From: Magnolia sinica | Taxonomy: Eukaryota; Streptophyta; Magnoliopsida; Magnoliales; Magnoliaceae | Direction: 5' to 3' | NCBI RefSeq assembly: GCF_029962835.1 | Contig: NC_080577.1 | Span: forward strand, 9,028,501 to 9,092,500 | Length of the DNA: 64,000 nt | The notes under the pieces: generated by a model | What the model was told of the DNA's origin: nothing | What the model saw: the letters and a program-made list of their open reading frames with translations, nothing else | Database searches by the model: none | Shown: positions 32,837 through 44,374 of the stretch, piece after piece | How the letters are laid out: every line of letters starts with the position of its first letter | Position numbering within the stretch: position 1 is the first letter of the stretch | Program-made: the position numbers and the translations under genes

Positions 32837-34349
32837 GATTTGAAAGTAGCTACTTTAGGATTCGGAATCAACTTTAATCCAAAAGTAGCTATGCATGATA
32901 TATTTACATGAGATACTCTTATTGTGTAATTTTTGACACAATGGTTGTTATAAGCCCAGCTGAAATAAATCATTTGCCTGACAATGATGAAATTCCAAGT
33001 CTGGAATGGGCCACTGGCATAAGGTCACGTCCGAGTAATTAACCAACAATTTTTAACTGTTGATTTACATGGATAATGTTTGGATGGAGTTGATCATCGT
33101 ATTAAAGAAATTATAGTAGTGATGCAATTGATAGTTTAATTATTTTAGGATATCATTAGTGGGTCATATATTCAATAGATTAATAATCCAGTGACAGACA
33201 TGTTATGCATACAATTCTTGGAAGGATTTTAGATGTAATTCAAGCTTTTATTGTGATTTAAAATCCTGTTTAAGTGGATTTGAAACCCCATTTACTCAAC
33301 CTGAAGACTTGAAACCCCTCAAATCCCTTCAAATCCTCCCTATTTCATGGTGCCTAATGACCTCTTACTTTGAGTGGAATAAGGCCGTGGACTGTTTGGA
33401 CAGCATATAAATATCACGGTGGGATCTAAGAAGATTTCTACTGGTGTGGCCCACAGGAGTTTTGGACCTGCGTGATCTTTACGTCTTAGTATGGTCTTTT
33501 AAAACTAACGTATGGAATGGATTTATCACCGGAATCTCCGTGGGCCCCCACATCTTCAGACTACAAAGGACTCGGGTGCCACCAATCGTGACAGACCATA
33601 AATAAGTCCCACGTAGATTTAGATGTTATCATCGTACACGAATCCAGCATGGATATTGGCTCAAGAAGTCGGATATAACTTGGATATAAAACAAGATATC
33701 CAACTAATATCTAATTAAAAATAATTTTTTAATAAAACTAATAGAACACCTAAAAATAAAATAAAATAAGTAGTCAATATTAAACTACAAATCCTAAAGC
33801 ATTTAAATAAAAACTAATCGGTTTTGACAATAAATAAAGTAAATTAACAACAATGGTCACCATATCAACCCCATTATCCGTGTTAATGTGAGTTAACATC
33901 ATAGAATTTTATATATTATGTATTAGTATTTAATATTTTAGTTGCAAATATTATTAGTTAAAAACATTATGAAAATGCCCATCAGATAATCAATTAAGTA
34001 TATATGGATCTCGTAATATTCATTTATAACCTATTTAGAAGTTGGATAATTGGTTAATCAGGTTTAAAAAAATTAAATCAAGTATAAATCTCATATCCAC
34101 ATCTAATTTTTTAACACCCTAATTTGAGTTGTCCATCACCTAGGTTGTCGATGGGCGGCTTGGGCTAGCAAATGTGAAGTGTAAGCTTGGCCTGATGTCA
34201 CAGCTCAAACGGTTCAAATTTGGGCCGGAAACAACCTTAGGCCCGGCGTGGCTGACAGTCTACCAATGCTCCTCATAAAGAACCACTTCATAAAACAATT
34301 CAAAGCTGCAATTCTGGGACGCAAAAATCAGTCAATCCATGTTGGTTCA
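32837..34349. other. Repeat-derived spacer
   Basis: No gene. 33360-33560 holds a MITE-module fragment (atcacggtgggatctaag). About 33650-34130 is a partial, diverged copy of the hAT element at 18121-18808 (shared tacaaatcctaa-gcatt and ttgacaa-ata-aaagt stretches). Confidence 0.5.
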
Positions 34350-34365
34350 TGTTGATTGTGGGACA

Positions 34366-34530
34366 ACACCTCGTTTCAATCCATAGCTCAACGGGCAGAC
34401 TGAGTGGAGATACCTCGTTTCAACACTTCAGGTCTTGGCATCGATCCCTAGCGGGAGTGGCTAACATGGAGGGTGTATACTGACATGTGTGTGTACTAAC
34501 AAGCTAACCCAAAAAAAAATTAAAAAAATT
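34366..34530 (+). mobile_element. tRNA-derived SINE, copy 2
   Basis: A-box-like tagctcaacgggc, B-box-like ggcatcgatcc, A-rich tail. It is flanked by a 16-bp duplication tgttgattgtgggaca (34350-34365) and its one-mismatch copy at 34531-34546. Confidence 0.87.
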
Positions 34531-34546
34531 TGTTGATCGTGGGACA

Positions 34547-35425
34547 CAAAAATCGTAAGCCATACCACAGGAACAATTGAGATGGAGCACCCACTATTAG
34601 CTATGTATTCGACTCATCTTGGTGTTTATATGCCATCTAATCCGTTCTTCTAATGCGTCTTGTAAAGATGAATGAATCCACCAAAAGTAGCAGCTATTTC
34701 AAAGTCAGATGGGTCACGGCATGTGAATTTAGAGTTTTAAAGGATAATTTTGCATACATCCTTATGTTGTTTCCCACTTTGAGTTTTTATATCTTAAAAA
34801 ATTTTCATATCAATCCTCAAAATAGAGTTGTGTGACTAGCGGTTAGGATGGATTGCATTTAGGCAAATCTTTCCTCTATATGTTAGCTATAGGCACCCTT
34901 TCAGGATTTGTTTGTCTTGCCATTTTCTATGATAATATAGTATAGGTGAGTCAATATTACTATTTCACATGTACGTTTAAATAAGTATTATAGTACATAA
35001 TTAAATAATTAAATACAAATGTAATAGCTGATAAGTAAAGAATTTGTAATCATTATAAATTTATATTATATTATTATGTTAAAATAGTTTTTACATAGAT
35101 AAAACAAATACAAACAATATAAGCATTAGTAATTAAGAAGTATAACTTATAATCATTGTCCATTTCCTTTATTATCAGAATGGGTGAAATAAATATGACT
35201 TAACATGCATGGTTTAGAAATGGCAGGCTCATTCCTATAATTTCTATTATCATTTCACTTTTTCTCTGTTATCTGGTCCCAAGTCTCAACATAACACAGG
35301 ATGCATGTGTCTATATATTAGATCCCAGCATATGATGACATATCTACAAGCTCAATGGGGCCCACCCATCCATGAGATGCTCCCCTCCACGTTGGATTAA
35401 GATCCCATAATCTACCCTAATTTAT
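34547..35425. other. AT-rich spacer, no gene seen
   Basis: Low-complexity AT-rich sequence (34920-35200). A short MITE-module fragment (atggggcccacccatcca) lies near 35355. Confidence 0.5.
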
Positions 35426-35433
35426 ACCTTAAG

Positions 35434-36024
35434 TAGTAATGTACACGAGTTGAACTAAGTCGAGCTTGGCAGAGCTCAACTCAGCTAGTAGCTAACCCCA
35501 GCTCGAACTCAACTTGGCTTGGTCCTCGAGCCTATCTTGCTAGCTTGGTTCAGTTCACTTAGTAGCTTGGGCTAGTTCAAGCATGTTCGGCATTTTGTCA
35601 AATAGATAAAATACAATTTCTCACGGAATGTAAAACAGCAACAATATTTCATTGGTATTTTATCAAACCCCTATAGAGCAGCATCAAAATCAAACGCCTG
35701 GGCGAGCATCATAAAAATCAAACAGCCGATGTATCCATTCCTTCATCACCAACACTTCGTTAAGTCATTTCATCAAACACTCGGTGAGCAACATCCATAT
35801 CAAAATAACCGAGTCGCCAAGCTCATTTGATCCGAATCGGTTCAAGTTGAGGTTCGATCCAAGTTGAGTCAAGTTAGGGCAAGCTCGATCTTAACTCGAA
35901 AAATTTTCAAGCTCCAAAAACCAACTCAGCTTGGTCTGAATCCAATTTTGAGCTGAGATGAGTCAAGCTTTTCCGAGTCCAATCGAGCGAGCTGACCTAG
36001 CTAACTCGACTCTGTACAGTTCTA
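35434..36024. mobile_element. Non-autonomous hAT element
   Basis: Left end tagtaatgtacacgagttg, right end cgactctgtacagttcta. Flanks accttaag (35426-35433) and acctcaag (36025-36032) match at 7 of 8. The interior repeats gagctcgactcaagc-type words. Same family as 59536-60238. Confidence 0.8.
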
Positions 36025-36468
36025 ACCTCAAGTGGGCCACAACAAAGGGAACAATGGGAGACATTGAGGAGGTGACACTCAGCATTGAATCATATGGATA
36101 AAATGTGGGGTACACTTTCTTATTTAAATGTCATCCAAACCAGTCAGCACTGGTGCTTTACCAGAGTGAATGTGCGAATTAAAAATATAACTATTCCAAA
36201 ACTCAGGTGGGCCTCACCACGTGACTGCATAAGATTTATGGGTAGTGGTACATTGCCCCCAGTGTTATGTCCAACTTGATTTTGGATTGGGATGACTTTC
36301 GAAGTGCCAAGTAAACATAAGAAGCACCCCAAATGAACAGTTTGGATTCTACAGATGCACCTCACGTGGTTCCCGCATAGCTTCAAGCCCACTTAAGTTA
36401 TGTGTGGAGCTGTCCGTCCAACTCACAACCACATGCTACCCGCACGGATTAGATACTACCGGGCCCAT

Positions 36469-36935
36469 CCCGAGCTCAGAACAGGCTAGAGATCTGAGGG
36501 GGCCACCGTGATGCATGGGTTTATCAACACCCTCCATCCATTTTTGTGATATCATTTTAAGATATGAGCTGAAAAATGAGGCAAATCCAATAGTTAGGTG
36601 GACCACATGATGGGGATTAAACTCACACCATTAAAACTTACTGGGAGCTGCAAATGTTTTGATAAGCTGATATTTGTGTTTTGCCTTCGTACGCCTATTT
36701 GATCTTATGAACAGGTTGGATGGCAAATAAACATCACGGTGGGCCCTGGGAAGGTTTCAACGGTGGAGTCATTATCACCATTGATTCGTATGGTGTGATT
36801 TACTTAAAGCCATGGATCTGCCTCACCGTTGAACTTTTACCTTAAAATGATATGTCAAAATGGACAGACGGTGTAGGTAAACCCATAAATAACAATAGCC
36901 CCTCAGAGCCCAGCCTCTTTTGAGCTCGGTATAGG
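36469..36935. mobile_element. Fold-back MITE with gagctcag ends
   Basis: Left cccgagctcagaacaggct and ctgagggggccaccgtgatg pair with the inverse of the right side (cccctcagagcccagcctc, gagctcggt). The arms carry the ccatccatttt module. Ends are approximate. Confidence 0.65.
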
Positions 36936-37024
36936 CAAAGGTAGACCGAACATGCATCCCGCATGCTACAAATTTACACACTTGTCAAAGAAAAACTGGC
37001 CTTTTTCATCAGCCGACTTTCAAT

Positions 37025-37725
37025 GGGCTTATTTGGGAGTTTGTAAATGATGGAGGTAAATGGAAATTTGAAAGTAAATGACTTCAATTGTGTTTGGATG
37101 TGAGTAAATGGAAGAACTTGAAATGCATTAGAATTTTATAATATATTCACAGGAATATATATGATATCTCAAATCAAATTTAATATATTGAATTCATATA
37201 CATATGTGATATTTAATAGAATAATTGAAATAAGCCCATATATATATAGACACACACACACACACACACCAAAAATAAGAAAATTTAAGCCCCAGTTAGA
37301 TCACAAACATAAGGATTACAAATAAGCAACTTGCTAACATTTTTTATTTGTCCATTTGGATGGCTAGCCTTTGAACGATTTAGATCATTTTATTGGCGTG
37401 ATTTTAGTGATGTAGCCGATAATTGAATTATTTTGGAGAATTATCAATGTGCCACGTGTATGGTGGACATATGTGTAGCGGCACTTTTATTTACTCGTGC
37501 GACTCTCAAACTGAGTTCAAAAGGGCATTTCATCTCCCATTTACTTCCAAATCTTCTCTAAAGAAATACGGTTTCATTTATATGCCCATTTATCTCCCAT
37601 TTCATTTCAATTTCATGCATTTACTCACATTAAAACACACTTCAAATACCATTTGCCTCCATTTACTCCAAATTCCCCCTATTTACCTTCATTTACTTAC
37701 TCCGATCCAAATGGCCACCAACTTT
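37025..37725. mobile_element. AT-rich fold-back MITE
   Basis: The left ttgtaaatgatggaggtaaa region pairs with the inverse of the right tttaccttcatttactt region; words such as gtaaatgg and ccatttac repeat throughout. Ends are near gggcttatttggg and ccaaatggcc. Confidence 0.6.
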
Positions 37726-37908
37726 TTCCTAATTTTTCAATAGTGGGCCAAGTAACAATAATGCTTCCAATTCATCATTCAATACCATCTTCATTGATTG
37801 GTATTGGTTCATAAGTTGCTGACTGAGAAATCAATGCACAATAATACTACCATGAATAAACAACCGTGGCCCTGTATCACTTGTTGGCGAAGATGCGAAA
37901 GTCTCCCC

Positions 37909-38062
37909 CATCGGGTCCTTACTCTTACCCAGTAGTAGACTCACAAGAGTTTCAACACCAGGTCAAGGGTTTGAGTACCCATAGGTGGTGTAATCCCACT
38001 ACGGCCTGAGTGTGTGGGTGTGTGTGCATGGGGTGTGGGTGCGTGTGTAAAAAAAAAGAAAA
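37909..38062 (+). mobile_element. SINE of a second family
   Basis: B-box-like ggtttgagtacc, a GT-rich 3' region and an A-rich tail. Flanked by an exact 11-bp duplication aaagtctcccc (37898-37908 and 38063-38073). Confidence 0.72.
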
Positions 38063-38090
38063 AAAGTCTCCCCTCCATGTGAATCACTAA

Positions 38091-38356
38091 GGGCCCATTT
38101 GGACACCACCAAATAAGTTACTTTGGTTTATGATTAGTTATAGGTAACAATTTTACTGAAAAGTAATTAATCAATTCAGTTAATTTATTTAGCTTTTCTA
38201 CTTTTCATAAGTTGCCGAAGGGAGGCATTAGGAGAGACAAAAGATATAAGAAGCTGATAAGTATATTGTTTACCAAACATACTTATCTTCTTAATAAGTA
38301 GAAGCTACTTGTGGCATTAGTAGCTTATCTTAAGCAACTCACAATCCAAACTCCCC
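38091..38356. mobile_element. PIF/Harbinger-like MITE with TAA duplication
   Basis: 266 bp. Left gggcccatttgga, right tccaaactcccc, flanked by TAA at 38088-38090 and 38357-38359. The inner arms pair (ataagttac / cttatc). Confidence 0.72.
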
Positions 38357-38419
38357 TAAATGATTTGATGCTGGATAGTGTTTAACTATTAGTCAGTGAT
38401 TTTATTTTATTTTTTCCTT

Positions 38420-39500
38420 CTTTTTTGAGGGAGGATGATAACTGAGATTATATTAAATGAAGGGAGGGGAAGAGAAACCTATAGCATAAGGAGTGGCAGA
38501 GAGCCCTCCTTTTGCTAAATCTCACCCCATGGAATCAGCTGCTCTGGCCCTAATGTCCTGAAAGATTACACCAAGATCGCTATAGGGACAAACCTCCCTT
38601 GGAACCCATTGCATGAACTCATCTATTAAGCCCATGATCTCAACTTGAGAGGCTAAAATTGAGTAAATATAATACTAATAGTCTCCCTCAGGGCCAGGGC
38701 GAGAGGGATATGAGGCTTTGATAGGGCCTGAAAAAGAACGAATGTTTCCTTCGTGGGCCAGATGATAAGATAGTGGGACAATATTTCAGGAATTTCTGTG
38801 AATATCATCAGTGGTTTTTTTTTTTTTTTTTTTTTGAAAGATTCATCAATAGCTAAACCCTGAACCACTTATGATTGAGGGCCCTCAGCATAAGGCATTG
38901 AGGATCCTTCCTGCCACTTTCTGCATTGGAATATCCTCATCTTTAAAAACCCTGTTATAGTCAAGCCAAACTACCCAAAAAAAAAAACAGCAAGCAACAT
39001 CATCTTCCAAAAGATCTTGCCTCTTGACTTAAATGGAAGTTACCCCAATGCTGAGGTTCTCTAACATTCTTCCTCTGATAGGCCTAACAATGCAAAAGGA
39101 CTTTGAAACAACCATATTATATCGCTTGAATGAAAGGACAGTGAAGCAAAAGATGATCCACCATGTCCTCCTTTTTACACCAAATGCATCTATTTGAAAT
39201 GAGAACCCATCTTTTGAGCTGATGAATTGTGAGAGTTCTTCCTCTAATAGTCATCCAAAGAAATGCCCAGACATGGGGAGGGCGAAGTATGCCAAAAGGA
39301 GGACGGAAAGTTGTTGTCAGGGTCACAACACAGCTTCTGAAAGGAGGATTTAGATGTGAAAACTCAAGAATTAGTCCATCTTCATTTGAGTAGTTTGTTG
39401 AATGAAGAAACATGGAAAAAATATAAGGGTGTTTTAAATTCACAAGTCTTGACAATTGAAGATAAAGGTAGAACTTAGAGGGTAACATATTTGAGAAAAG
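38420..39500 (-). pseudogene. L1-type LINE 3' fragment with zinc-binding domain
   Basis: Minus-strand frame 39488-39117: FGILRPPHVWAFLWMTIRGR, LTIHQLKRWVLISNRCIWC, then DMVDHLLLHCPFIQAI, the zf-RVT domain. Downstream on this strand is non-coding LINE-like sequence, with an internal A21 run at 38816-38836 and a CT-rich 3' end near 38420. It is truncated and interrupted by stops. Confidence 0.75.
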
Positions 39501-39539
39501 TCCAAGCCAAGATCAAAGTCAAGGCGTAGGATTTTTGTT

Positions 39540-40880
39540 GCTATTGCGGCAGCACCACACCCACAATGAGGCAATATCAAAAGTTCACAGGAAACAAGAG
39601 GAAGGAGAAGTAAAAGAAAAGTACGGAGAAACCATCTCTAATGTGGCAAGTGATGATACTCGTTGCATGAGAAAGTGAGAACTGTCTCAACCTCGTGGAC
39701 ACCAACACAGATTGGGTCATCAACTGGGAGCTTTCTATCAAGTTATACCATGCAAGGATTTGTCCACCTTTTATAAGTTGAGGAAGTTCAGTATATTCAT
39801 ATGGGTAGAAAAGAGATCCGAAATTGTTGGTATAGGTAACATATGTAGAGAAACTAATACAAGAACTAAGCTCGTGGTAAAGGTAGTGTGACGTGTTATG
39901 GATTTGTGTATGAATCTCATATCAACCTGCAAAATTGTCGTCTTTGGCAAGGCGACTTGGTAACTCGCAAAAGGCACACTAGTGGTGGCAAAAAGCAACA
40001 AGTGTGGTACGTTGTACTAGGTGAAGGGACCTTAATATAAGGGGAAGCTAAATGCTACTTCAGAAGGCTCCTTATTCAACCTATAACATAAGCAGCTCAA
40101 CCTCATGAGCGAGAATAAGATGGAAGTCATCCTCCTTCTGATAATCAAAGTTTCAACATAGAATTGCTTTCATAAGAGATAGCTGAGCTCTAAACGTGCC
40201 ACCGAGATATTAGAGAAAATATATTCGGATGTATGCATTCCCATGAAAACCGTGGTAACCAGTGGTGCTCATTTTGTAACATTTATTGATGATGTATCCA
40301 AAAAGTATGGGAATAAACTTAAAAATTTCTTATGTTTTAGTTGAAAGGGAGACTAAAAAAACTCTTAAAGTGTTTACAGATAAACATTGGAGGTGAATAC
40401 ATCTCGAAGACTATTTTGTAAAACATGGAATAAGGCATGAGAAGACAACTCCGCACACTCCTCAGCAAAATGTTATTACAAAATGCATGAACCAACCACT
40501 GTGGAAAGAGTTTAATGTTTATTGTCTTCTTCAAGACCACCTAAATTGCTTTAAGGAGAAGAAATGAGAACAGCATGTAACTTGATCAACTTGTCTCCAT
40601 CAACTCCATTTCAAGGAGAAGTCCTGGAATTAATTTAGAGGGAAAGAAATCACATACTAGCACTTGTTGAGGTTTCGGATGCAAAGCCTTTGTGCATGCA
40701 CGTAAAGAATCGAGATTGAAGTTAGATGACAAATCTATGACTCATATCTTATTGATTTATACAAATGAAAAAATCAGTTACACGTAATCGAATTCAGTGG
40801 ATGAGACGGTTTATAGAAGCCGAGATGTGGTCTTTTGAGAGGACCAAACAATCGAAGACTTTAAAAGCATTTCAAAAAAT
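39540..40880 (+). pseudogene. Heavily decayed Copia pol remnant
   Basis: Plus-strand islands in order. A pre-integrase-like region (39740-40010; DLVTRKRHTSGGKKQQVW) comes first. An integrase-like region follows (40215-40400; SDVCIPMKTVV, FVTFIDDVSKK, then NIGGEYISK). The last is a post-integrase region (40640-40850; DVV-F-dqtI-like end). No frame stays open for more than about 60 codons. The order fits Copia. No LTRs were seen. Confidence 0.5.
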
Positions 40881-41119
40881 TTAGTTCACACAAGTAGTAA
40901 ATTGCCACCAACAAACCTAATTAATTAATTGAGCTTGAGTTTCAACAGGCCTAGCCTGACTAACTACTAATCGTCGAACAAAACATCCAATGAGTTAGAT
41001 TTGATCCCCTTAAATAAAAGCAACTCAAGTCCCATGAGTGAGTTTGTATGTGTTTGCCTCAACTACCTGGTACCCGTTTGCATTTTTACCCAAAAACAAA
41101 TGCCTTTGCTCCCTACATT

Positions 41120-42983
41120 TCATATCCAATTGCCAGCAATTGCCATACTTCCTTCCGTATTTTGCACCATCATGTGCGCCCGCAGATTCCCCAGCACCTC
41201 ATATATCAATTCCCATTTCGGGTGCATTCTATCTCCTGCTACAAACTCCCATACTCTACAATTCACCTCAATAACACTACTACCAACCTCTTTCTTGGCC
41301 CCATTCCTTCTCATCATCCCCTTAACCTCAGCCATATCCTCCCATCTCCTCTCCCCAGCGTACATGTTCCTCACCATGACATAGTTCCCCACATTCCATG
41401 GCTCCAGTTTGAGTGCCTTTCTCATTACTCTCTCCGCCCTCCTGACATCCCCATGGCATCTGCAAGCAAATAACAATGAGCTCAAGACTATCCCTTTCAC
41501 CTCACATGGCATCCTCTCGATCAGCTCCTCAGCTTCCTCAACGTGACCTGCCCTTCCCAAAAGATCAACCATGCATCCGTAGTGCTCGATCCTTCAATCA
41601 ATGCCATACTCTACCATTGCACTAAACCATTTCTTCCCCTCCTCCACCAGGCCCCCATGACTACAGGCAGACAATACCCCTATCATTGTCACTTCATTTG
41701 GCTTAACACCTTCACTCAGCATCTCCAAAAACACCTCAAGTGCTTCCCTGGCCCACCCATTGACGGCAAACCCATTGATCATAGCATTCCAAGAAGCTAC
41801 TTCTTTCTGAGGCATCTTGTGAAAAACCTGCTGCGCTTTCTGAATTTCACCACACTTGGCATACATGTCTCTGAGAGCAGTGAGGACGCTGCTTGATCTA
41901 TCAAGTCTCTTTCTTCGGACATAGCTATGGATCCAACAACCCAAATCAAGAGCACCCAAATCAGCTATGGCCGGAATGATGCTCACAGCAGTCACTTCAT
42001 CTGGCTGCAACAACGAATCAAACTGCATTTGCCGAAACAATTCAAGTGCTGGATGTGGTTGCTTATTCTGGCAGTACCCACCAATCATCACATTCCAAGA
42101 GAACAGATTCTTCTCCGGCATCGAATCAAACAGACATCTAGCAGCATCCAAGTTCCTGTTCTTGCAGTAGCCTGAGATCATTGAAGTCCGAGATCACGTT
42201 CCTCTCTGGCATCTCATCAAACAATTGGCGTGCAAGCACCATGTTTCCTAATTTAGCAACAGCATCGATCATGGCATTAAAGGAAGCAGGATCTTTATTC
42301 GGCATCCACTCAAACAACTCCCTCGCAACTTCCACATCTCTTGACCTTGCATAACCGACAATTACTGCAGTCCAAGACGCCGGACTTCTGTGAGGCATTT
42401 CATCAAACACCCTCCTCGATGACTCCACCTTTCCAAATTTAGCATACATATCAACCATAGCCGTCGACACATACACATCAAAGTAGATGCCCATCTTGAT
42501 AACCTGATTGTGGAGCTGTTGGCCCACTTCAACGGCCAAATTGGAAGCACAGGATTTCACGAGAAACGGGAAGGTGTAGTTATCCGGAGCAAAGCAACCT
42601 TCTTGCCAAAGGCTTCTATAGAGATAAACGGACTCTCTGAACTGGAAGTTCTGAAGGTAGGCCCGAATCATGGAGTTGCAGAGGAACGCATCCTGGCTGC
42701 GACGGTTGTCGAACACGCGGCGGGCGTGTCGGATTCCGGCAAGTGGGTCGGAAGCTGGGGTGGGGTCGGAGCAGGCGGATATGAATTTGGTGAGGAGGGA
42801 GAGGTTGGAATCGAGGGCGTGCCTGAGGATGAATGCGTGAATTTGGAGGAGAGGGTTTCGGGCGGTGGACCACCCCCTCTTCTGCTGCTGATGCTGTAGC
42901 AGGAGAGAGATGCATTGCTTTTCTTTTGGGCTCCAGAGAGTTGCTGCTGCTGTTGATTCGTTCATGAGCAATTGAGATTCCAC
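41120..42983 (-). pseudogene. Pentatricopeptide repeat protein, E/E+ type, broken by frameshift and stop
   Basis: Such proteins bind organellar RNA, often for C-to-U editing. From MESQLLMNESTAAA the frame carries PPR units (FLCNSMIRAYLQNFQFRES, YVSTAMVDMYAKFGKVESS, SWTAVIVGYARSRDVEVA, SFNAMIDAVAKLGNMVLA). At about 42185 the frame shifts by two bases, inside the codons before MISGYCKNRNLDAA. The second frame continues (SWNVMIGGYCQNKQPHPALE, SWNAMINGFAVNGWAREALE) to a TGA at 41594-41596. After seven codons the same frame continues as MVDLLGRAGHVEEAEELIER and E/E+ motifs (GNYVMVRNMYAGERRWEDMA, VGSSVIEVNCRVWEF). Overall length fits a protein of about 621 aa. There are no introns, usual for the family. 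Assembly error is possible, but two independent lesions favour a pseudogene. Confidence 0.88.
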
Positions 42984-43168
42984 CTTTCATCTCTCTCTCT
43001 CTCATCAATTTCTTACAGCTTTGAGACTGAGAGGAATTACAGAGCATCAAAACGTCAATGGTGGTTGATTGATCTTGCACTCACAACTCACAAGGCCGGA
43101 TCCGCTGGAAAGCCTTGTAGGTTCCCATTTGAAGGGAGTGGATTAGGTGTTAATCGGGTAACACGTTA
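42984..43168. other. Upstream flank of the PPR locus
   Basis: CT-rich stretch (ctctctctctcatc) just before the PPR start on the minus strand; no distinct promoter motif was identified. Confidence 0.35.
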
Positions 43169-43625
43169 ATGGGCATAGCCCCTGACCGTGGGGCCCATCT
43201 TGATGTATGTGTTGTATATCCACGCCGTCCATCATTTTTTCCAGATCCTTTTAGTACATTTTCTTAAAAATTATTTATATCCAAATCTTCATTGGACCAC
43301 ACCACAGGAAACAGTGGTCATTAAACACCCACCATTAAAAACATTTTAGGGCCCACCGAAATATTTATTTGCCATCCAAGCTGTTGATAAAGTCATACAA
43401 ACACGGATGAAGGGAAAACACAAATATCAGCTTAGTTCAAAACTTTTGTACCTCCTTAAAAAATTTTAAAAGGACATTCAAACCTTATTTTGTGGTTTAC
43501 TTGAGGTTTAGACCTGTTTTCATTTTTGGACCAAGCCTTAAAATGAGTTAGAAAACTGATGTACAGCACAAATATACGACACAAGGTTGGTCCCACGGTC
43601 AAGGCAATACCCAATAATAGGTTAC
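43169..43625. mobile_element. Fold-back MITE upstream of the PPR locus
   Basis: The left region ctgaccgtggggcccatctt, gatgtatgtgttg pairs with the inverse of the right region (ggttggtcccacggtcaagg). The arms include ccacaccacaggaaacag. Ends are approximate; target duplication not resolved. Confidence 0.65.
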
Positions 43626-43712
43626 ATGGTAATAATTTATGTACTCTCCACTTACAAATACTTGAAAATGGAGATAATTTATTTACTTGTAACTAATTTA
43701 TAAGTTATCTCG

Positions 43713-43857
43713 GCTGCTCCATAGCTCAAGTGGTAGACTGAGTGAAAGATATATCTTTAAACACCGAGGTTTTGGCATCGATTTCCCAGTGGGGTGGCTA
43801 ACAGCGATGTGTGAACTGACAGTAGGGTGTACTAACAAGCTAACAAAAGAAAAAAAT
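43713..43857 (+). mobile_element. tRNA-derived SINE, copy 3
   Basis: A-box-like tagctcaagtgg, B-box-like ggcatcgatttcc, A-rich tail; flanked by ttatctcg at 43705-43712 and 43858-43865. More diverged than the copies at 4774 and 34366. Confidence 0.8.
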
Positions 43858-44151
43858 TTATCTCGACTTGGCAGAAATATTTTGAAAATCTTTAACTATA
43901 AAGGAGAGATGGAGCTAAAAAGGCCATCTATCTCCTGTCATATTTTGAAAATCTTTAGCCATAAAGGAGAGACGGAGTAACAACGGCTCAGGTTCTCTAT
44001 CTCCCCCCTCCCCACTGAATTAGAATGGTGTGGCTAACTTCAGTCTATAATCTGGCTACTTTTGGTCTCCCATACTAACATGAGTTAGATAAACTGATAT
44101 TCCCAGTGGATTTCATGCACACATCACATTGGACCATCAAAGATTTGGATT

Positions 44152-44374
44152 TAACAATGTTTGTAAAACCACCGTACTTTTATGGGGTTGAGTTTTCCAT
44201 TTATATAGACGTATACAAAGCAGAGTAGAGTTTGAATACAGAGATAAAATAGGAAAGATAACTACAAATGGAAACCGTATAACAAACAAATGGAAACTGT
44301 ATAATCTAAATTATGTCTCCTATAATCAAGAAGGAATCCGTAAATCAAGAACTGATTTACTGAAATTCTCTACA
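44152..44374 (-). repeat. Copia 3' LTR
   Basis: 223 bp, same length as the 5' LTR, preceded by the polypurine tract. Confidence 0.93.

Noticed and set aside
42616..43080. 154-residue frame overlapping the PPR start
   Set aside because: It is an out-of-frame shadow of the PPR coding sequence and shows no domain.
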